Below, piece by piece: positions 35,180 through 42,572 of a DNA stretch of 56,687 bases. Both the position numbers and the translations under genes were made by a program. The notes beneath the pieces were generated by a model. The model made no database searches. It saw nothing but the letters and a program-made list of their open reading frames with translations, and had not been told where the DNA came from. Source of the stretch: an uncultured Anaerovibrio sp. (GTDB lineage: Bacteria; Bacillota; Negativicutes; Selenomonadales; Selenomonadaceae); the NCBI RefSeq assembly GCF_947302755.1, contig NZ_CAMYWM010000003.1, positions 1-56,687 of the forward strand, given 5' to 3'. How positions within the stretch are numbered: the stretch's first letter is position 1; each line of letters starts with the position of its first letter.

Positions 35180-36367
35180 GTGCCAATAGAGTTTGATAAT
35201 TTTGATTTTGATGACAAGGCCGTAATAAAGGTTGTTGGCGTCGGCGGCGGCGGCAGCAATGCGGTGAATTGTATGGTTAATGCCGGAGTAAAGGGCGTTG
35301 AGTTTATTGCTGTAAATACTGATGCCCAGGCTTTATCCCAGTCCCTGGCGTCCGTTCGCATTCAGATAGGCGGCAAGGCTACCCGCGGATTGGGTGCCGG
35401 TGCCCGTCCGGAGGTGGGGGCAAAGGCCGCTGAGGAAAACCGTGAAGAAATATTGGAAGCACTGCAGGGTGCGGATATGGTGTTTATTGCTGCCGGAATG
35501 GGTGGCGGTACCGGTACAGGTGCGGCACCTGTGGTGGCAGAGTGTGCCAAGCAGGTTGGTGCCTTGACTGTAGGTGTGGTAACCCGTCCATTTTCCTACG
35601 AGGGGCGGATGCGCTCCAAGCGGGCTGAGGCCGGTATTGAGGCCCTGCGTCAGCGGGTGGACACCATTATTACGGTTCCAAATGAAAAGGTTTTGAATAT
35701 TATCGACAAGTCAACCTCCTTCAGAGATGCCTTTAAGGAAGTTGACGATATTCTTCGTCAGGGTGTACAGAGTATTTCTGACCTGATTAATGAGTCAGGC
35801 TATGTAAATTTGGATTTTGCAGATGTGGAGGCCGTCATGAGCAATGCCGGTCCGGCTCTCATGGGTATCGGTGAGGCCTCCGGTGACAATGCACCTATGA
35901 TTGCCCTTAGGGAGGCCGTTAATTCTCCATTGCTGGAGGTATCTGTAAGCGGTGCCAGAGGGGTTATCATCAACTTTGTGGGTGAGCACTCCCACCTTAA
36001 TATGATGGAGCTTAATGAGGCCAGTCAGAGCATTACTGCCGAGGCCCATCCGGATGCAAATATTATCTGGGGTGTTTCCGTGGATGATACTATGGGTGAC
36101 CGGATTCGTGTTACCGTTGTGGCAACCAGCTTTGAGTCCGAGCAGACCAATGCTGCCCAGCCTTTGAAAATGCCTAACATATTGCAGGGCCAGCAGCCAC
36201 AGTCTCCGCAGCAGGGCCAGCCTCAGTCCCAGCCACAGCAAACCGGCATGCGTGTTCCGGTCTTTGGCAATCAGGGGGCTAATGCTGCGAATATTGGCGT
36301 ACCTAAGCAGGATTTCTACAAGGCCAATGGGATTGATATTCCGGTGTGGATGCGCTCAAACAAATAA
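35180..36367 (+). CDS. ftsZ: Cell-division GTPase FtsZ
   Basis: 395-residue tubulin homologue that forms the division ring. [14 protein letters not shown] near the start, the tubulin signature [22 protein letters not shown]-like T7 region ([14 protein letters not shown]) and the C-terminal membrane-adaptor peptide DIPVWMRSN are all present; a Gln/Pro-rich linker of about 45 residues separates core and tail. GTG at 35180 is chosen because GTGGGGGT then lies eight bases upstream; GTG at 35165 would add five residues. ftsA, its usual upstream partner, is missing. Confidence 0.96.
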   Translation: MPIEFDNFDFDDKAVIKVVGVGGGGSNAVNCMVNAGVKGVEFIAVNTDAQALSQSLASVRIQIGGKATRGLGAGARPEVGAKAAEENREEILEALQGADMVFIAAGMGGGTGTGAAPVVAECAKQVGALTVGVVTRPFSYEGRMRSKRAEAGIEALRQRVDTIITVPNEKVLNIIDKSTSFRDAFKEVDDILRQGVQSISDLINESGYVNLDFADVEAVMSNAGPALMGIGEASGDNAPMIALREAVNSPLLEVSVSGARGVIINFVGEHSHLNMMELNEASQSITAEAHPDANIIWGVSVDDTMGDRIRVTVVATSFESEQTNAAQPLKMPNILQGQQPQSPQQGQPQSQPQQTGMRVPVFGNQGANAANIGVPKQDFYKANGIDIPVWMRSNK

Positions 36368-36380
36368 TGGGGTTCAAATA

Positions 36381-36411
36381 AATCGGACTGGCCAATACAG
36401 TCCGATTTTTT
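36381..36411 (+). terminator. Terminator of ftsZ
   Basis: AATCGGACTG pairs perfectly with CAGTCCGATT, followed by TTTTT; ten base pairs. Confidence 0.9.
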
Positions 36412-36466
36412 ACTACGAACACTTAGCGAGCACAAGCCTACGGCGCAGTGGGAGCTTAGTGTTAGT

Positions 36467-36509
36467 TGTAAGGGCGCAGTGCAAAATATCGTTTTGCACG
36501 GAGCTTTCT
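36467..36509 (+). repeat. Short hairpin repeat, copy 2 (right of ftsZ)
   Basis: TGTAAGGGCGCAGTGCAAAA ... TTTTGCACGGAGCTTTCT, matching 34919-34961 with a few changes. Just before it AACACTTAGC (about 36418) faces GCTTAGTGTT (about 36453) as an imperfect inverted repeat. Confidence 0.7.
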
Positions 36510-36563
36510 GCGACGCCTTATCAGCTCATGATTGAGAGTAATAAAATCAATGGTGAATAGTGT

Positions 36564-37589
36564 ATGAAAAGATATTCGATGTTGCTCACCATCTCGTTTC
36601 TTATGATTGTTGGGTCTATTTTTTGTGCCCTGTATTTTACCAATGGGGATACCAGCTATGATGAAAGCCGTCTGCGGGGCAGTATTACCGTTTATACGAC
36701 CCTGCCGGCGGAGAACGTGGCCCCTTTGGCAGAGGCCTATGAAAAAAGTCATAAGATTCGGGTCACCTTCGTTCCTATGACGGAGGATGAACTGGCAAAT
36801 AAAATAAAGGATACCGGCAAGGCAGACCTTATTATGACGGACAGCCGGTTATTGCGCAGAGCCGCCAGTAATGGCTGGCTTTTGCCCTATATTTCTGAGC
36901 ATGGTGATGTGGTCAGCGACCGGCTTAAGGATGACAAGGGCTTTTGGACAGGCCTGTGGTATGATCCGGTGGTATTTTGTATAAATACGGACTATATGAA
37001 GCGGTTGCCTCATATTCCCGCTTCCTGGACCGAATTGGGGCAATTGCAGGATTATCGCCTGGGAATTACGGATTTTATGGCTGCGGACAATGCTGCCAAT
37101 ATTTATATGTTTATGGTGGCCCAATATGGCGAGGAGAATGCCTTGACCTATATGAAGCAGCTTCATCCCCACGTGGTACAGTACGCCAAGTATTTGTCCA
37201 CCCCGGCCCGGATGACCGGCATGGGTGAGGCGGATATATCCATCGTGGTTCAAAGTGAGGCCCTGCGCTATATCGGGGAGGGATATCCACTGAAGCTAAT
37301 CTATCCTGTGGAGGGTACGGCATATACTCTTACGGGAATTGGCCTGCTGTTAAACGGTCCTAACGAAGATAATGCCAAGGAATTTGTTAATTGGATGCTG
37401 ACGGACGAGCCGCAATTGGCCATGATGAATGGGGGCTTTTATTTTATGTCGGCCAATGGCTCCCTGGTGGCGGCCAAGCATTTTGCCGGCAAGAATGTGG
37501 TTTTATATGAACAATTGGCGGACTATCCTGTCAATGAACGCAGAAAATTATTGGATCGCTGGCTTAAAGAGGTACGATTTGGGAGATAG
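36564..37589 (+). CDS. Orphan extracellular solute-binding protein (iron(III)/polyamine ABC type)
   Basis: 341 residues. An N-terminal hydrophobic segment (about 7-25) without a clear lipobox suggests an uncleaved anchor or signal peptide. The rest is a periplasmic-binding-protein fold of the Fe3+/spermidine group: GSITVYTTLPAENVAPLAEAY, TGKADLIMTDSRLL, GLWYDPVVFCINTDYMK, PASWTEL and NAKEFVNWMLTDEPQ. It should capture a ligand for an ABC importer, yet no permease or ATPase gene is near. Only a weak GGTGAA precedes the ATG. It lies between ftsZ and rimO. Confidence 0.8.
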   Translation: MKRYSMLLTISFLMIVGSIFCALYFTNGDTSYDESRLRGSITVYTTLPAENVAPLAEAYEKSHKIRVTFVPMTEDELANKIKDTGKADLIMTDSRLLRRAASNGWLLPYISEHGDVVSDRLKDDKGFWTGLWYDPVVFCINTDYMKRLPHIPASWTELGQLQDYRLGITDFMAADNAANIYMFMVAQYGEENALTYMKQLHPHVVQYAKYLSTPARMTGMGEADISIVVQSEALRYIGEGYPLKLIYPVEGTAYTLTGIGLLLNGPNEDNAKEFVNWMLTDEPQLAMMNGGFYFMSANGSLVAAKHFAGKNVVLYEQLADYPVNERRKLLDRWLKEVRFGR

Positions 37590-37604
37590 TTTAGGAGGTA
37601 AAGC

Positions 37605-38933
37605 TTGAAAGCAGGATTTGTCAGTCTTGGCTGTTCCAAGAATTTGGTAGATACAGAGGTAATGTTGGGACTTATTAGGGAGCGGGAAATTGAACTGGTA
37701 AACGATCCGGCAGAGGCGGATATTCTGATTGTGAATACTTGTGCCTTTATCCAGTCTGCCAAGGAAGAGTCCATAAATACCATTTTGAAGATGGCGGAAT
37801 ACAAGGAGCCGGAGAAGGGCCATTGTAAGAGCCTGATTATTGCCGGGTGTCTGGGCCAAAGGTATGGTCAGGAGCTGCTGGATGAGCTGCCGGAGGCCGA
37901 TGGTATCATTGGAACCGAGGCCTGGAACCGGGTAACTGAGGTCATTGATGAAACCATGAAGGGCAATCGGCTGGTGGTAAAGGGGGAGGAGGAAATCATT
38001 TATGATGCTTCTGTGCCGCGTATTCCCACTACGCCAAAGCATACGGCCTATGTAAAGATTGCTGAGGGCTGCAACAACCGCTGTGCCTTTTGTGCCATAC
38101 CCCTGATACGGGGCCGGTTCCGCAGCCGCAGGCTGGAGGATATAGTGGCAGAGGTCAAGGCTTTGGCGGCTGACGGGGTCAAGGAAATTGTTCTGATTGC
38201 CCAGGATACCACCAATTATGGCCACGACCTTTATGGGGAACCAAGGCTGGCCCAGCTGCTGCGGGAGCTCTGTAAGGTAGAGGGCATCATGTGGATCCGA
38301 AGCCTATATAATTATCCAAGGTTCCTTAGTGATGAGGTAATCGATGTTATGGCCTCTGAGGAAAAGGTAGTAAAATACGTGGATATTCCATTACAGCATG
38401 CCAGCAATGAGGTACTCAGGAAAATGCGCCGACCTGATACCAGGGAGCAGATTGTTGCGCTGCTGAACAAGCTTCGTCAGCGGGTGCCGGGGGTGGTAAT
38501 TCGTTCCACCTTTGTCGTGGGGTTCCCCGGGGAAACCGAGGAGCAGTTCAATGAATTAAAGGAATTTATTCAGGAGCAGCGGTTTGATCACGCCGGGTTC
38601 TTTACCTATTCCAGGGAGGAGGATACTCCGGCAGCCGCCATGGATGACCAGGTGCCCGAGGCTGTCATGCAGGACAGATACCATGAAATAAAGGCCATAC
38701 AGAGCCTGATTTCCCAGGAGATAAATGAATCCCTGGTGGGTCAGGTAATGGAGGTAATTGTGGAGGGCCATACGGATGAGGGAACAGCCTATGGGCGTTC
38801 CTATCGTCAGGCCGATGATGTGGATGATTTGGTATATATTGAGGATGATACCACCAGTAAAATTGGTGATGTGGTAAAGGTTCGTATTCTTCAGGGCTTT
38901 ACCGAGGATCTGGTGGGAGAACGGGCGGAGTAA
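37605..38933 (+). CDS. rimO: Ribosomal protein S12 methylthiotransferase RimO
   Basis: 442-residue radical-SAM methylthiotransferase modifying an Asp of ribosomal protein S12. The UPF0004 domain begins SLGCSKNLVDTE and has Cys in NTCAF and GCLGQRYG; the radical-SAM cluster motif is CNNRCAFCAIP (near residue 156); a TRAM domain forms the end. The start is TTG at 37605 with AGGAGG seven bases upstream. It ends four bases before pncC. Confidence 0.95.
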   Translation: MKAGFVSLGCSKNLVDTEVMLGLIREREIELVNDPAEADILIVNTCAFIQSAKEESINTILKMAEYKEPEKGHCKSLIIAGCLGQRYGQELLDELPEADGIIGTEAWNRVTEVIDETMKGNRLVVKGEEEIIYDASVPRIPTTPKHTAYVKIAEGCNNRCAFCAIPLIRGRFRSRRLEDIVAEVKALAADGVKEIVLIAQDTTNYGHDLYGEPRLAQLLRELCKVEGIMWIRSLYNYPRFLSDEVIDVMASEEKVVKYVDIPLQHASNEVLRKMRRPDTREQIVALLNKLRQRVPGVVIRSTFVVGFPGETEEQFNELKEFIQEQRFDHAGFFTYSREEDTPAAAMDDQVPEAVMQDRYHEIKAIQSLISQEINESLVGQVMEVIVEGHTDEGTAYGRSYRQADDVDDLVYIEDDTTSKIGDVVKVRILQGFTEDLVGERAE

Positions 38934-38937
38934 GCTT

Positions 38938-39411
38938 ATGCGTGAAGTATTGGAGGAGCAGGCGGGAAAATGCCTGCTGGCAGCAAATAAAACAATTGCC
39001 TGTGCGGAATCCTGTACGGGAGGCCTGCTGACCAGCCGGCTGACCGATGTGGCCGGCAGCTCGGCCTATGTGCTGGGCAGCATTGTGTCCTATACCAATC
39101 GGGTGAAAATGTCACATTTGGGCGTTAGGGAGGAAACCCTAAAGCACCATGGGGCAGTAAGCCAGGAGACGGCACGGGAAATGTCGGAGGGTGTCAGGAT
39201 ACGCTTGGGGGCCGATATTGGCCTTGGAATAACCGGTATTGCAGGACCGGGGGGCGGCACACCGGAGAAGCCGGTGGGGCTGGTCTACATTTCCATTGCC
39301 GGCGATAAAGGAATAACCGTAACGAAAAATCTTTTTTCCGGCAGTCGGCGGGAAATAAAACAGCAAACTGCTGACAAGGCATTGACAATGCTGATAGAAT
39401 ATTTTGAGTGA
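38938..39411 (+). CDS. pncC: Nicotinamide-nucleotide amidase PncC (CinA C-terminal domain)
   Basis: 157-residue stand-alone CinA C-terminal domain that deamidates NMN in pyridine-nucleotide recycling. AESCTGGLLTSRLTDVAGSS, GITGIAGPGGGTPEKPVGLVYI and FSGSRREIKQQTADKAL are the family blocks. The N-terminal MoaB-like half of full-length CinA is absent, as in the short E. coli type. Closely spaced after rimO. Confidence 0.92.
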   Translation: MREVLEEQAGKCLLAANKTIACAESCTGGLLTSRLTDVAGSSAYVLGSIVSYTNRVKMSHLGVREETLKHHGAVSQETAREMSEGVRIRLGADIGLGITGIAGPGGGTPEKPVGLVYISIAGDKGITVTKNLFSGSRREIKQQTADKALTMLIEYFE

Positions 39412-39511
39412 TTTTAATGTATGTTTAATACTGCTTTCACTATTTTTTTAAAATCCGGGTCTACAATGACCACAGTGAAATTCAAATTATATGGAATTGT
39501 GGGGGATAAGA

Positions 39512-40249
39512 ATGAAAATAAACAAAGTATTGATTAAGGGAATTATGGCAGCAATGATGGGAGCCTTCCTTATGGTGCCCTTTATGTCATCGGTGTCTGC
39601 TGAGCAGGGATCGGCGGCACCAGCAACCGGGGCAGTTGCTGCTGATGAGAACGGTGCTGCAACAGTGGAGGTTTCTTTGCCAATAAAGTATACCAGCCAG
39701 CGCTATGGCTACACCATCATGTGTCCCAGCACCCCAAATGTGGTTCCGGCCAGCTTCTTTGATGAGGAAGCCAAGGGCGATGTGCTGATATTTGAGGGTG
39801 ATATCGACAATATTAAGAAGGGCTGGGTTATTTTGATAAATGCCTACGAGGATGGTGATATTCCGGCCAATGCAGGTACTGCAACCGATGAGGAGCGTAA
39901 GGCCATTCTGGATAAATTTGCCGATAAGTATATCCTCGTCAATACCCGGGTGGTAGAGGTGGCGGAAAACACCTTTGGTATTTACGGCTATACCCCGAAG
40001 GAGCTCAAGGTGGATACTACGGGAACCGGTACCATGGAAACTGTAACTACTGAAAGCCAGATGATAAAGACCTATATGCCTGGTGAATTCGGTGGCCATT
40101 TCATGATTTCCCTGGTGGATAATCCGGATTTGTCCCTGGCTGGTATTGCCACCTATAATGCAGCTCTGACCACCTTCAAGCAGTGGCCTACCTCTGAATA
40201 TCAGCAGTTCCTGGAGCTGTCCAAGCTGCCGAAGAAAAAGAAAAAATAA
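39512..40249 (+). CDS. Secreted protein of unknown function
   Basis: 245 residues. A clear signal peptide (KINKVLIKG then a hydrophobic stretch, with a likely cut after SVSA near residue 30) is followed by an Ala-rich stretch and a globular domain starting IKYTSQRYGYTIMCPSTPNV. It ends with QFLELSKLPKKKKK. I do not recognise the family; the opening of the mature domain recalls small lipoprotein/PsbP-like modules, which is weak. The ATG at 39512 has GGGGGAT upstream and gives the cleaner signal peptide than the ATG at 39491. Single gene closed by a terminator. Confidence 0.7.
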   Translation: MKINKVLIKGIMAAMMGAFLMVPFMSSVSAEQGSAAPATGAVAADENGAATVEVSLPIKYTSQRYGYTIMCPSTPNVVPASFFDEEAKGDVLIFEGDIDNIKKGWVILINAYEDGDIPANAGTATDEERKAILDKFADKYILVNTRVVEVAENTFGIYGYTPKELKVDTTGTGTMETVTTESQMIKTYMPGEFGGHFMISLVDNPDLSLAGIATYNAALTTFKQWPTSEYQQFLELSKLPKKKKK

Positions 40250-40267
40250 TTTTTTGTGAAAATAAAG

Positions 40268-40303
40268 GAACCTGTACCGATTAGGTACAGGTTCTGTTTT
40301 TCT
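40268..40303 (+). terminator. Terminator after the secreted-protein gene
   Basis: GAACCTGTACC and GGTACAGGTTC form an eleven-base-pair stem with a GATTA loop, followed by TGTTTTTCT. Confidence 0.9.
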
Positions 40304-40318
40304 GTTGGGAAGTAATTT

Positions 40319-40347
40319 TTGACATTTTTGACTTTTGGATGTCTTAT
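40319..40347 (+). promoter_or_regulatory. Promoter of htpG
   Basis: TTGACA (40319-40324), 17 bases, TCTTAT (40342-40347). The expected start near 40354 falls just before the CIRCE element. Confidence 0.65.
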
Positions 40348-40359
40348 TTCACTTGTGAG

Positions 40360-40386
40360 TTGGCACTCATGTGTTGGGAGTGCTAA
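40360..40386 (+). promoter_or_regulatory. CIRCE operator (HrcA binding site)
   Basis: TTGGCACTC, nine bases, GAGTGCTAA: one base away from the consensus TTAGCACTC-N9-GAGTGCTAA. It lies just after the htpG promoter, where HrcA would block transcription until heat shock. Confidence 0.92.
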
Positions 40387-40426
40387 AATTTACCAATTAA
40401 TATATTTATATAAAGGAGTCTTTACA

Positions 40427-42385
40427 ATGGCAAAAGAAACCCATGAATTTCAGGCGGAAACCAAACAGCTGCTGAATTTGATGATTCACAGCATCTATAC
40501 AAATCACGAGATATTTCTCCGTGAGCTGATTTCCAACGCCTCTGACGCAATTGACAAGCTGCATTTTGCTTCCCTGACCAATAAGGATATTTTGGAGGGA
40601 AATGAGGATTATGAGATTTTTTTGGTACCTGACAAGGACAGCCACACCCTGACCATTTCCGATAATGGTATTGGTATGAATAAGGATGAGGTGGTGGAAA
40701 ACCTGGGTACCATTGCCAAGTCCGGCACCAAGGCCTTTTTGGAGCAGCTAAAGCAGGAAAAGGAGCAGGCCGGTAATTTGGAAATCAGTGAAAATCTGAT
40801 TGGACAGTTTGGCGTAGGCTTTTATTCAGCCTTTATGGTGGCTGAAAAGGTTACTGTAGTAACCCGTAAGGCCGGGGAGCAGAGGGCTGTGCGTTGGGAG
40901 TCAACCGGTGACGGCTCCTACACCATGGAGGAATGTGAGAAGGAGACCAGGGGTACCACCATTACCATTACCCTGGGGAAGGACTTCTACGGTGATAATG
41001 CTGAGGAAAATTTCACTGACAATTGGAATATCCAGAATTTGGTAAAGAAGTATTCCGACTATGTCCGTTATCCTATCAAGATGAATTTTGAGACTGAGGA
41101 AGCTCCCCGGGATGAAGAGGGCAAGGAAATAGAGGGGGCCGAGAAGATCAAGAAGACCGAGGTCCGTACCCTTAATTCCATGCAGCCACTGTGGACCAAG
41201 AATAAGTCCGACATTACCAAGGAGGAGTACAGTAAGTTCCTAAAGACCCAGTTCCATGAGTGGGATGAGCCAATGGAGGTCTTCCATAACAAGGCCGAGG
41301 GCACTGTGGAGTATACCTCACTTCTGTATATCCCCTCCAAGGCCCCATTTAACCTTTATCACACCGATTATGAGCCAGGCATTCAGCTGTATTCCCGTCA
41401 CGTATTTATAATGGACAAGTGCAAGGACCTGCTGCCTGATTATCTGGGCTTTGTCAAGGGCTTGGTGGATTCTCCGGATTTGTCCCTGAATATTTCCCGT
41501 GAGCTGCTGCAGCAGAGCCGTGAGCTCAAGACCATCGGCAAAAATATGGAAAAGACCATATTAAAGTCCCTGGAAAGGAAGCTCAGCAAGGATCGTGAGG
41601 GCTATGAGAAGTTCTGGGCCGAATTTGGTAAGTCCTTAAAGATTGGTATTTATAACAGCATGTTTACCGGTAATGATATTATCAACAAGCTGAAGGAGCT
41701 GCTGCTCTTTGTATCCTCCAAGGAGGGGAAGAACGTTTCCCTGAAGGAATATGTGGAGCGTATGCCGGAAAGCCAGAAAAAGATTTATTATGCTACCGGT
41801 ACCGACCAGGCTACTATTGAAAAGCTGCCTCAGATGGAGCTGTTGAAGGAAAAGGGAATTGAGGTTCTCTATCTCCTTGATCCGGTGGACGAATTTGCCA
41901 TTGAGGCTATCCGTACCTATGCTGACAAGGAATTCCAGTCCATCAGCCGCGGTGACCTGGATTTGGATGATGCTGAATCCCAGGAGGTTAAGAAGGAAAC
42001 TGAGGAGCTGGCCAAGACCAATGACGACCTGATTAAGGATATTAAGGAGGCTCTTGGCGACAAGGTGGCTGAGGTTAAGGTCAGTGCCCGTCTGAAGTCC
42101 AGTGCCGTATGCCTGGTGGCTGATGCCCAGGGACCATCCCTGTCCATGGAGCACACCTTCGCCGCTATGGATAATCCAATGTTCAAGGCAAAGCGTATTT
42201 TGGAGATTAATCCACATCATGCCCTGTTTACCCGGCTGCAGAACCTGCATTCTGCCGGCAAGGACAGCCAGGACTTTAAGGATTATTGCGATCTGCTGTA
42301 TACCCAGGCCCTTATCATCGAAGGGATTATGCCTGACAACCCGGTGGACTTTGCCAACAAGATTGCTGAGCTTATGGCCAAGTAA
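40427..42385 (+). CDS. htpG: Chaperone protein HtpG (Hsp90)
   Basis: 652-residue Hsp90 family chaperone. The ATPase domain starts ETHEFQAETKQLLNLMIHSIYTN, with FLRELISNASDAIDKL, the DNGIGMN nucleotide loop and GQFGVGFYSAFMVA; the middle domain has the ISRELLQQSREL catalytic loop (Arg); the dimer domain ends in DNPVDFANKIAELM. The ATG at 40427 has AAAGGAG upstream. It has its own promoter and CIRCE site, so control by HrcA is expected. Confidence 0.97.
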   Translation: MAKETHEFQAETKQLLNLMIHSIYTNHEIFLRELISNASDAIDKLHFASLTNKDILEGNEDYEIFLVPDKDSHTLTISDNGIGMNKDEVVENLGTIAKSGTKAFLEQLKQEKEQAGNLEISENLIGQFGVGFYSAFMVAEKVTVVTRKAGEQRAVRWESTGDGSYTMEECEKETRGTTITITLGKDFYGDNAEENFTDNWNIQNLVKKYSDYVRYPIKMNFETEEAPRDEEGKEIEGAEKIKKTEVRTLNSMQPLWTKNKSDITKEEYSKFLKTQFHEWDEPMEVFHNKAEGTVEYTSLLYIPSKAPFNLYHTDYEPGIQLYSRHVFIMDKCKDLLPDYLGFVKGLVDSPDLSLNISRELLQQSRELKTIGKNMEKTILKSLERKLSKDREGYEKFWAEFGKSLKIGIYNSMFTGNDIINKLKELLLFVSSKEGKNVSLKEYVERMPESQKKIYYATGTDQATIEKLPQMELLKEKGIEVLYLLDPVDEFAIEAIRTYADKEFQSISRGDLDLDDAESQEVKKETEELAKTNDDLIKDIKEALGDKVAEVKVSARLKSSAVCLVADAQGPSLSMEHTFAAMDNPMFKAKRILEINPHHALFTRLQNLHSAGKDSQDFKDYCDLLYTQALIIEGIMPDNPVDFANKIAELMAK

Positions 42386-42554
42386 TACCTAGCTTTTTAG
42401 TAACAAATTCCCATGACCAATAGCATGAGTCTTATTCATGGGGGAGCTCCGGCTCCCCCAGTGTTGGATACAATATATTGGTTGTGGGAGTTTTTTTGGG
42501 TTTAAAAAAGGAAAAAAATATTTCCTGTCGAATAGTTGAATAGAGAAATAAAAA
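42386..42554. other. Intergenic hairpins between htpG and the chemoreceptor gene
   Basis: CCCATGA (42410) can pair with TCATGGG (about 42434), directly followed by GGGGGAGC/GCTCCCCC (42440-42460). No T-run follows closely, so these are poor terminators; they may end htpG transcripts or be repeat remnants. Confidence 0.4.
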
Positions 42555-42572
42555 ATGATTAGGGGTGGTATT

